From the NCBI GenBank assembly GCA_902795725.1, contig CADBLY010000003.1, forward strand, positions 1 to 13,611: DNA of 13,611 bases. The letters run 5' to 3'. This document shows, one piece after another, positions 8,431-13,611 of the stretch (its first letter is position 1; each line of letters opens with the position of its first letter). The notes beneath the pieces are model-generated. The model made no database searches. It was not told the origin of the DNA and saw only the letters and a list, made by a program, of their open reading frames with translations. The stretch is from an uncultured Erysipelotrichaceae bacterium (GTDB taxonomy: Bacteria > Bacillota_I > Bacilli_A > RF39 > UBA660). The position numbers were made by a program, and so were the translations under genes.

Positions 8431-8490
8431 CGAAGATATATTACCATAAAATGTATAAAAAGAAAATATATGGTTATATTATTAATGGTG
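8431..8490. promoter_or_regulatory. Divergent promoter region between tmcAL and the helical-protein gene
   Basis: On the minus strand, TGGTAATAT (8446-8438) is an extended -10 candidate for tmcAL, and TATACA (8457-8452) is an alternative. On the plus strand, TATAAA at 8454-8459 and TGGTTATAT at 8471-8479 are candidates for the helical-protein gene. No convincing -35 is seen for either, so the exact starts are uncertain. The region is too short for a structured riboswitch. Confidence 0.35.
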
Positions 8491-8495
8491 ATAGA

Positions 8496-8933
8496 ATGGA
8501 TGAAAATATTGAAGTATTACAATATATTTTAAAAGATAGTGATATGGGTATTAAATCTTTAACAACTTTAATTAATACAATAAATGATAAGGATAATAAA
8601 ATTACTAAAGTAGTTGAAGGAATACTTAAAGGATATGAAAAATTTTTAAAGGAAAGTAAAAAAATAATAAAAAGGAATAATTATGAAATAAAAGAAAATA
8701 GCAAGTTTGCTGAAATATCTAGTTGGATGGGTATTAAAGTGGAGATGCTAAAGGATAATAGTGATGCAAAAGTTGCGGATATGATTACAAGGGGACTTAC
8801 AATGAGAGTGTTAAATATGGAAAAGGTAATAAAGAACTATAAAGGTGAAGCTTTAAAAAAGGTTCTTGATTTAGCTAAAGATTTTCTTAAATTTCAAAAT
8901 GAAAGTATTGAATTTTTAAAAAAATATCTGTAA
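8496..8933 (+). CDS. Small all-helical protein of unknown function
   Basis: I do not recognise a named family with certainty. The 145-residue product is Lys/Glu-rich and lacks cysteines, signal peptide and membrane segments. It has heptad-like hydrophobic spacing along most of its length, consistent with a soluble four-helix bundle (helices roughly 3-30, 36-61, 69-86 and 92-143, the last probably broken). Its layout recalls ferritin-like hypothetical proteins, but no clear di-iron Glu/His set is visible, so this is only an impression. The ATG at 8496 is chosen because GGTGA (8487-8491) precedes it. An in-frame ATG at 8364 would overlap tmcAL and lacks a ribosome binding site. It is a single-gene unit closed by a strong terminator. 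Confidence 0.75.
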   Translation: MDENIEVLQYILKDSDMGIKSLTTLINTINDKDNKITKVVEGILKGYEKFLKESKKIIKRNNYEIKENSKFAEISSWMGIKVEMLKDNSDAKVADMITRGLTMRVLNMEKVIKNYKGEALKKVLDLAKDFLKFQNESIEFLKKYL

Positions 8934-8940
8934 ACTTTAC

Positions 8941-8968
8941 AAATTTCAGAAAAAGCTGAAATTTTTTT
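8941..8968 (+). terminator. Strong intrinsic terminator after the helical-protein gene
   Basis: A perfect 9-bp stem, AAATTTCAG (8941-8949) with CTGAAATTT (8956-8964), has a six-base loop and ends in seven T. It insulates the surface-protein locus that follows. Confidence 0.88.
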
Positions 8969-8996
8969 GGTATTTTTTTTATAAATGTGTTATAAT
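8967..8996 (+). promoter_or_regulatory. Promoter of the surface-protein locus
   Basis: TTGGTA at 8967-8972 is a fair -35. Eighteen bases later stands TATAAT (8991-8996) with TG at 8988-8989, a consensus extended -10. This is the best promoter in the window. It predicts a leader of about 60 bases before the first ATG at 9066, with GGAGGT at 9054-9059. Confidence 0.75.
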
Positions 8997-9065
8997 CATT
9001 ATAGTTGGATAGGAGTAATGGTAGGAGACGTTACGTTTGTCCATAAATTATACGGAGGTAATAGA

Positions 9066-9776
9066 ATGAATAGAAACAAAAAAATTGTTGGTATCATTAG
9101 TGGTGCTGTATTAGTATTAGCTATTATTGTTGTTTTTGGTATTATATATGCAACGTTTACGCAACAATTAACTATTAATGGTCAAGCAGAAGTTAAAAAC
9201 TCAAGATGGAGAATTGTTTTCACTAATGTTGGTAATAAAAATTTAGTGGGAACTGCAAAAGAATTAACTGCTCCAACATTAAATCAAAGTGCGACAATTA
9301 TAAATGCATATTCAGTTTCATTAACTAGTCCTGGTGATTCCGCATCATATGATGTTGTAGTTAAAAATGAAGGAACATATCCAGCGATTATTTCTAGTGT
9401 TACGGTTAAAAATCCTATATGTACTGGGGTAAATCAAGGTAGCGATAATAATGCGATTGCTACACAAGCAGCTACTGATGCAACAAATGTGTGTGGTAAA
9501 TTAACATATACATTCAAAAATGTTCCAGGAGCAACAACTTTAGCTGAAGCTCAAAATGTTACTACAGGATTAACAGATGTAGCTGCAGGACAAACATTAG
9601 ATCCTAATGAAAGTAAGGTAATGCGTGTAACATTAACTTATAATTCTTTTGATGATGCTACATTACTTCCTAAGGATGATGTTAATATTAGTAATTTAGA
9701 TATTGCTATTAATTATGCTCAAAATGGTTTAAGCGGGCAAACTCATAGTACTACAACACAGCCTTATCAACCATAG
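9066..9776 (+). CDS. TasA/camelysin-like exported surface protein, putative major subunit
   Basis: Exported protein of 236 residues, probably a substrate of the SipW-like peptidase encoded next. A basic start (MNRNKK) and hydrophobic core (7-28) form a signal peptide with possible cleavage after Ala29 in IIYA-TFTQ. The rest is a Thr/Ser/Asn-rich, beta-predicted domain with FTNVG, SYDVVVKNEGTYPA (94-107) and INYAQNG, features reminiscent of the TasA/CalY fold. Cys119 and Cys143 could form a disulfide. The tail (221-236) is Thr/Gln/Pro-rich, and there is no LPxTG motif. The start is set by GGAGGT at 9054-9059; upstream in-frame ATGs at 8985 (inside the promoter) and 9018 (poorly spaced AGGAG) are unlikely. 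A strong promoter before and a terminator right after suggest this is the most abundant product of the locus. The family assignment rests on signal-peptide style and neighbours more than on sequence identity. Confidence 0.75.
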   Translation: MNRNKKIVGIISGAVLVLAIIVVFGIIYATFTQQLTINGQAEVKNSRWRIVFTNVGNKNLVGTAKELTAPTLNQSATIINAYSVSLTSPGDSASYDVVVKNEGTYPAIISSVTVKNPICTGVNQGSDNNAIATQAATDATNVCGKLTYTFKNVPGATTLAEAQNVTTGLTDVAAGQTLDPNESKVMRVTLTYNSFDDATLLPKDDVNISNLDIAINYAQNGLSGQTHSTTTQPYQP

Positions 9777-9825
9777 TATAATATGATAAAAGGTTTCTCC
9801 TGCCTTAATCATATTATATTTTTTT
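9777..9825 (+). terminator. Terminator/attenuator inside the surface-protein locus
   Basis: A perfect 11-bp A/T-rich stem, TATAATATGAT (9777-9787) with ATCATATTATA (9808-9818), carries an inner 4-bp AAGG/CCTT stem and is followed immediately by seven T. It begins at the base after the stop codon of the first gene. No clear promoter lies between it and the peptidase gene, so read-through probably feeds the downstream genes at a lower level. Confidence 0.85.
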
Positions 9826-9851
9826 CAAGAATATTTAAAAGAGGTGGTTAA

Positions 9852-11009
9852 GTGAAATTAAGTGTTAAAAAGATATTGATTTTGGAAATGATTAGTATTA
9901 TTATTCTCTTATTAAATGCTTTTGTAAAAAATGTAATGGATGAATGGACTATTAATATTTTTCTTATTATTGTATTTGGTTTATCAGTATTTTTATTAGG
10001 CTTTGAAAAAAATAAAATAGTTGATAAGAAAAAAGTACTAGTAATGATAATCTTATATTCTGTATCTATATTAGTTGTTTTATATGGTATAGGTATGTTC
10101 TTAGGCTTTGTTAAAAGTCCATATAGTTCTAATTTAATTGTTATGGGGGCAAATATATTGCCTGTCTCTATAATGATTGTTTTATCAGAATTATTAAGAT
10201 ATAATATTTTAAAGAAGAGTAATGGTAAAAAATTAATATTTCTGTTATCTATTTTAATGTTTACGCTTGTATATATGACACCTGTTGTTAAATCATATGA
10301 TTTAACAGATCTTGAGAAATTGTTGGAGCTTGGAACGGTTATATTAGTACCACAGATAGCATGTAACTATTTATTATCAGATTTTTCATATAAATACGGG
10401 TATATATCTTGTATGATTTATCAATTTATTACTACCTTATATTTATATATTTTACCTTTTTATCCAGATTTGGATTTATATTTAGAGTCAGTTATTAATT
10501 TCTTATTGCCACTCTTAATAAGATATGTAGTTGATTTAAATTTTGAGAAGGAAAAGAAAAAAGATTATAAAGATAAACATATTGCAGGTAGAATAATAAC
10601 GGTTATTTTTTTCATTATTATCTTATTAATTGTAGCTTTATGTAGTAATTTATTTAGATACTGGATTGCTGTTATAGGTTCTGGATCCATGCATCCTACC
10701 ATTAAAGTAGGTGATGCTATTATTATAGATAAATATTATCAAAAACACTTAGATAAACTTAAAAAAGGTGATGTATTAGTATTCCAAATTAAAGGGACTA
10801 TTTATACACATAGAATTGTTAAAATAAAGCAGGATAATGGGAATTATCAAATATTGACAAAGGGAGATAGAAAAGGGCAAGCTCAGGATGATTGGATAGT
10901 TAAAAATGATGATGTTGTTGGTTTGGTTAAAAAAAGAATACCCGCAATTGGTAGACCAACAGTATGGTTAAATAGAGTATTGGAGGAGAATGCAAATGCA
11001 AAAAGATAA
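9852..11009 (+). CDS. SipW-like (ER-type) signal peptidase I with large polytopic N-terminal region
   Basis: Membrane serine peptidase predicted to remove signal peptides from the TasA-like proteins beside it. The catalytic domain is at about 270-370 of 385 residues. Nucleophile Ser279 lies in GSGSMHPT, and the general base is His320 in IYTHRIV, where most bacterial enzymes have Lys. TKGDR (336-340) and Asp346/Asp347 give the conserved acidic positions. This Ser-His pattern is that of eukaryotic/archaeal ER-type and SipW enzymes. The unusual part is residues 1-268, with about eight or nine hydrophobic segments; SipW proteins are usually near 190 residues with two or three. The start is GTG at 9852, supported by GAGGTGG at 9841-9847. 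The 3' end overlaps the next gene by 14-20 bases. The symbol sipW is withheld because of the different architecture. Confidence 0.9.
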   Translation: MKLSVKKILILEMISIIILLLNAFVKNVMDEWTINIFLIIVFGLSVFLLGFEKNKIVDKKKVLVMIILYSVSILVVLYGIGMFLGFVKSPYSSNLIVMGANILPVSIMIVLSELLRYNILKKSNGKKLIFLLSILMFTLVYMTPVVKSYDLTDLEKLLELGTVILVPQIACNYLLSDFSYKYGYISCMIYQFITTLYLYILPFYPDLDLYLESVINFLLPLLIRYVVDLNFEKEKKKDYKDKHIAGRIITVIFFIIILLIVALCSNLFRYWIAVIGSGSMHPTIKVGDAIIIDKYYQKHLDKLKKGDVLVFQIKGTIYTHRIVKIKQDNGNYQILTKGDRKGQAQDDWIVKNDDVVGLVKKRIPAIGRPTVWLNRVLEENANAKR

Positions 11010-12129
11010 AGGAATAAAAAAGGATGTTAAATATTTAAGTACAGATAAAATGTATAAAGTACAAAATCATAAGGCAGATAAGATGAAAATGTTTAGTTTG
11101 GGATTGGTATTGATGTCTATGTTAGTGGGATTAATATCAGCTATATTTATAAAAAATAGTGTAAATTTTAAACAAAAAAGGGATGCTTTAGAATATAGAG
11201 AGCAAGGGAAGGCAAATTATACTGTATATCTTAAAGATAATGATTTTTATGAAACAAAGTATTTACCTAGTGGTATGCAATATGTAGCTAATTTGATAAA
11301 TACTATTAATGCTAAGTTTAATTATGAAATTCATTCAGATGAGGATATTAATTATAATTATACTTATAAGATAATAGGCCAATTGCAAATAACAGATCCT
11401 AATGATACTAATAAGGTAATTTATAGTAAAGATTATAATTTAGTAGATCCAGTAATAGTTGATAATAAAACAAATAATTTAGTTATTAATGTAGATGCTA
11501 ATATTGATTATGCTAAGTTTAATGGATATGTTAATTCTTATAAAAGTCAATACGGTATATCAGCTAGTAGTAAGTTAGTAGTTACAATGTATGTTAATGC
11601 AACTGGAAAATACAAAAAAAGTGTGGATACTTTAGATGCAAATAATAAATTACAAATAACTATTCCACTAAGTGAACAAACTATTGGTATAGCTATAAAT
11701 ACGGATGATATTCATAAGAGTGAAGTTTTAACTGCTAAAGCACCATTGATTAATAATCTTCCAATCTTTATATGTGGATTAAGTATTTTGGGAGTAGCTA
11801 TTTTGATACTTGTTGTGGGTTTAAAATTGTATCGCGAATATGTAAAACGTAACATATATACTATAACAGTGAATAAAATACTAAAAGAATATGATCGTTT
11901 AATTGTAAATGGATCAGTAACTGTTGATGAAGCAAGTTATGCAAATAAAGTACAACCAGAAACATTTACAGAGATGGTTGATGCTGCTCAAAATTTGAAT
12001 GCACCGATTTTGTATTATAACGTTATACCTGGAGAAAAATGTTTCTTTGTTATTATAAAAGGAGATACATTATATAAATTTAGATTAACAAAGGCTTATT
12101 TAGATAGGCAAGAATTAGAAAAGAATTAA
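10996..12129 (+). CDS. DUF5305-like two-TM membrane protein
   Basis: Function unknown; resembles DUF5305 proteins, which are often found near SipW-type peptidases. With the ATG at 10996 it has 377 residues: a basic cytoplasmic N-terminus, TM1 at about 33-53, an external domain at 54-252 (starting with YTVYLKDNDFYETKYL, typical of the family), TM2 at 254-277, and a cytoplasmic tail of 100 residues. The tail contains ILKEYDRLIV (295-304), LNAPILYY (334-341) and a beta-like end. An ATG at 10990 is also in frame, but GGAGG at 10982-10986 is only three bases from it and nine from 10996, so the latter is preferred. Overlap with the peptidase gene implies translational coupling. It could anchor, export or assemble the TasA-like proteins (inference). 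Confidence 0.82.
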   Translation: MQKDKGIKKDVKYLSTDKMYKVQNHKADKMKMFSLGLVLMSMLVGLISAIFIKNSVNFKQKRDALEYREQGKANYTVYLKDNDFYETKYLPSGMQYVANLINTINAKFNYEIHSDEDINYNYTYKIIGQLQITDPNDTNKVIYSKDYNLVDPVIVDNKTNNLVINVDANIDYAKFNGYVNSYKSQYGISASSKLVVTMYVNATGKYKKSVDTLDANNKLQITIPLSEQTIGIAINTDDIHKSEVLTAKAPLINNLPIFICGLSILGVAILILVVGLKLYREYVKRNIYTITVNKILKEYDRLIVNGSVTVDEASYANKVQPETFTEMVDAAQNLNAPILYYNVIPGEKCFFVIIKGDTLYKFRLTKAYLDRQELEKN

Positions 12130-12143
12130 TGGAGGTGACTTAG

Positions 12144-12737
12144 ATGCGTAGATTTTTTAAAAAAATTAATAAAAAATACTTAGTTGTACCTTGCGTATTT
12201 CTTATAGTGCTTTCAATGACTATTGTCTGCGCATCTTTAAGTTCAACAATGTATATAAATGGTGATGCCAATTTAAGAGTTGATGCCAATATAAGAATTA
12301 AAAGTGTAGTAATGACTAATCCGGTTAGTGAAGCATATGAAGAGGCTAATATAAAGTTTGGTAAGGATACTGCAGATTTATTTCCAACATTGCCAAATTT
12401 AGATTCAGAAATAACTTTTAAGGTAACGGTTAAGAATAATTCTAATGATGTATATGTTATATCTGCTATTGATGAGACATTAACAAATGAGTATATTGTA
12501 TCAAATATAGATAGCTATGAAGGTACAATTATTAATTCAAATAGTCAAGTAGATTTGGATATCACGTATAGTTATGATGGTGAAGTGGAATCGTTACCAC
12601 AGGTTATTACTCAAACGGCTAAATTGACTTTTACTTTTGAAAAACCAAGTGCTAATATGATTGAATATACATCAAATTATACAGCAGAAACTAATGTGCA
12701 AGACGCTTTAGATGAATTATATGAAATATTTGAGTAG
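12144..12737 (+). CDS. Second TasA/camelysin-like exported protein, putative minor subunit
   Basis: Exported protein of 197 residues. A basic N-terminus (MRRFFKKINKK) and hydrophobic core (12-29) are followed by VCA-SLSS, with likely cleavage after Ala30. The sequence just after it, ASLSSTMYINGDA (30-42), matches position by position the stretch in the first protein of the locus, so both are probably processed by the same peptidase. The body is beta-predicted (TFKVTVKNNSNDVYVIS at 91-107; LDITYSYDG). There are no cysteines after the signal region, no LPxTG and no second TM. The C-terminus carries IEY(10)VQDALDELYEIFE (173-197), a module repeated at the N-terminus of the next protein. GGAGGTGA at 12131-12138 gives an excellent start. 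It lies 14 bases after the DUF5305-like gene, in the same operon. Confidence 0.78.
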   Translation: MRRFFKKINKKYLVVPCVFLIVLSMTIVCASLSSTMYINGDANLRVDANIRIKSVVMTNPVSEAYEEANIKFGKDTADLFPTLPNLDSEITFKVTVKNNSNDVYVISAIDETLTNEYIVSNIDSYEGTIINSNSQVDLDITYSYDGEVESLPQVITQTAKLTFTFEKPSANMIEYTSNYTAETNVQDALDELYEIFE

Positions 12738-12748
12738 GTGATATTAAT

Positions 12749-13447
12749 ATGAAAAAAATAGGTAGATGGATATTTAATCATAGTTTAGGAATTATTATAG
12801 GTGGATTAATATTCGGACCAATGTGTGTGTTTGCTACAGATACTTATTTATTAAATGCTGATGATATTGAATATGATAATACTCAAAGTGGTTCATTGGC
12901 TACAGATGTTGAAGGTGCATTAGATGATTTATCTTCTAAAGCTGATGCTTGTAATCAGCAAACTTATACTGCTTATTCTAAAGGCCAAGAATTAACAATA
13001 AATTCTGAAAAGTATTATGTTATTGCTGATAGCAGTACAAGTGATGATTATGTTACTTTATTAAAAGAAACACCAATAAGTAATACAGCTTCATCATATG
13101 GTTCTGATTCGACATATGCATCTTCATCAACTAAAACAGCTGTTGATACTTGGGCAGCATCAACATTTAGTAATAATGAATTAAAAGAAGTAAATAATTA
13201 TGAAGCACGTTTAATTGCGGTTGAAGAACTTACTGATTTAGGATGTACATCTAGTAATTGTACTAATTCTACTCATAGTTGGACTTATGATAGTAATTAT
13301 ACATATTTTACAATGAGTCAGTATAACAATACTACAACGAGTGTGTGGGCAGTAAGAACAGATGGATCAGTAGCTGAGATTGCTACATCATCTCAAGCTA
13401 TGTTAAGACCAGTTATAAATTTATTAAAGAGCGCAATTAGTAGTTAG
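12749..13447 (+). CDS. Secreted Ser/Thr/Asn-rich surface protein with DUF6273-like C-terminus
   Basis: Exported protein of 232 residues with a Sec-type signal peptide and cleavage expected after Ala29 (CVFA-TDTY). The mature N-terminus has NADDIEY (36-42) followed by TDVEGALDDLSSKA (52-65), a short helical module also found at the end of the preceding protein. Next comes a domain with KGQELTINSEKYYVIA and YVTLLKETP, and a region rich in Ser, Thr, Tyr and Asn. The final part, VWAVRTDGSV through MLRPVINL (199-225), resembles the end of DUF6273-type domains of Bacillota surface proteins. Cys68, Cys166 and Cys171 remain in the mature protein. The start is supported by AGGTGA at 12736-12741, overlapping the previous stop codon. 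It closes the operon. A tip or binding component is possible but not shown by the sequence. Confidence 0.75.
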   Translation: MKKIGRWIFNHSLGIIIGGLIFGPMCVFATDTYLLNADDIEYDNTQSGSLATDVEGALDDLSSKADACNQQTYTAYSKGQELTINSEKYYVIADSSTSDDYVTLLKETPISNTASSYGSDSTYASSSTKTAVDTWAASTFSNNELKEVNNYEARLIAVEELTDLGCTSSNCTNSTHSWTYDSNYTYFTMSQYNNTTTSVWAVRTDGSVAEIATSSQAMLRPVINLLKSAISS

Positions 13448-13460
13448 TTAAAAAAATTTG

Positions 13461-13485
13461 AGCTAGATATTTTCTGGCTTTTTTT
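13461..13485 (+). terminator. Terminator of the surface-protein locus
   Basis: AGCTAGA (13461-13467) pairs with TCTGGCT (13473-13479), with one T-G pair and a five-base loop, followed by a run of T to 13485. A-rich sequence precedes the stem. Confidence 0.8.
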
Positions 13486-13583
13486 GTTATTCAAACTTTT
13501 AATTTCTGTTATATCCTTTCAAACACTCTCGATTTTTTAAAAAAAACTTGCTCTTAAAAAAAGGAAATAGAAAAGTTTTCTCG

Positions 13584-13589
13584 TATAAT
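13584..13589 (+). promoter_or_regulatory. Probable -10 element for the gene at the right edge
   Basis: A perfect TATAAT lies 18 bases before a candidate ATG, without a TG extension or clear -35. The stretch 13490-13583 holds nothing else obvious apart from a short inverted repeat (AAAACTT at 13543-13549, AAGTTTT at 13573-13579) that could be chance in A/T-rich DNA. Confidence 0.45.
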
Positions 13590-13606
13590 ATAAGTGAAGG
13601 GTAAAA

Positions 13607-13611
13607 ATGAG
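13607..13611 (+). CDS. Start of a further gene, cut by the window edge
   Basis: ATG at 13607 follows AAGGG (13597-13601) at a suitable distance and a TATAAT upstream. Only the first codons are inside the window, so nothing can be said about the product. Confidence 0.4.

Noticed and set aside
8364..8495. N-terminal extension of the helical protein reaching into tmcAL
   Set aside because: It overlaps tmcAL on the opposite strand by 57 bases and has no ribosome binding site; the ATG at 8496 follows GGTGA.
8985..9065. Earlier starts (8985, 9018) for the first TasA-like protein
   Set aside because: 8985 lies inside the promoter -10 region, and 9018 has AGGAG only two bases away. The ATG at 9066 has GGAGGT at six bases and gives a normal basic-hydrophobic signal peptide.
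9741..9776. Sortase sorting signal at the end of the first TasA-like protein
   Set aside because: The Thr/Gln/Pro-rich tail has no LPxTG-type motif and no following hydrophobic segment and basic tail.
10180..10209. CPBP (Abi) protease-like motif SELLRYNIL in the N-terminal part of the signal peptidase
   Set aside because: Only one E..R-like match is present; the double-Glu motif and the later conserved His/Asn positions of that family are not visible.

Overview
The window is very AT-rich, densely coded DNA from a low-GC Gram-positive-type bacterium. Ribosome binding sites are strong AGGAGG/GGTGA types and intrinsic terminators are abundant. The family mix (cysS, HtrA, TmcAL, and a SipW-type signal peptidase with TasA/camelysin-like proteins and a DUF5305-like protein) points to Bacillota or a Mycoplasmatota-related Bacilli lineage, such as the uncultured gut RF39-type clades. 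TGA is used as a real stop (end of the histidine kinase gene) and Trp is TGG, so the genetic code is the standard one and not the Mycoplasma code. The taxonomic placement is an inference.

Left part (1-4680): cysteinyl-tRNA synthetase is followed after 24 bases by a membrane-anchored HtrA-type serine protease, ending in a terminator that overlaps the htrA stop codon. A free-standing, divergent ANL-superfamily (acyl-CoA synthetase-like) gene follows, with its own extended -10 promoter and terminator.

Middle part (4681-8980): a polytopic hybrid sensor kinase (about 7 TM segments, HisKA, HATPase, receiver, Hpt) and a single-domain response regulator form an operon. It converges on tmcAL (minus strand) through a shared bidirectional hairpin. 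Divergent from tmcAL is a small all-helical protein of unknown function, closed by a strong terminator.

Right part (8981-13485): a five-gene cell-surface locus. It starts with a strong extended -10 promoter and encodes (1) a TasA/camelysin-like exported protein, probably the abundant product because a strong terminator follows it directly; (2) an ER-type (Ser-His) signal peptidase, as in SipW, with an unusual large polytopic N-terminal region; (3) a two-TM DUF5305-like protein overlapping the peptidase gene; (4) a second, smaller TasA-like exported protein; (5) a secreted Ser/Thr/Asn-rich protein with a DUF6273-like C-terminus. Proteins 1 and 4 share a 13-residue signature right after the hydrophobic segment, and proteins 4 and 5 share an IEY...VxxALDxL module. 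Together they look like a dedicated surface-fibre or surface-layer system with its own processing enzyme. This is the most interesting part of the window. A further gene starts at the right edge.

No tRNA, rRNA, CRISPR, transposon or attachment site was seen, and no gene-free stretch exceeds 300 bases (the longest, 13448-13606, holds a terminator and a promoter-like -10).
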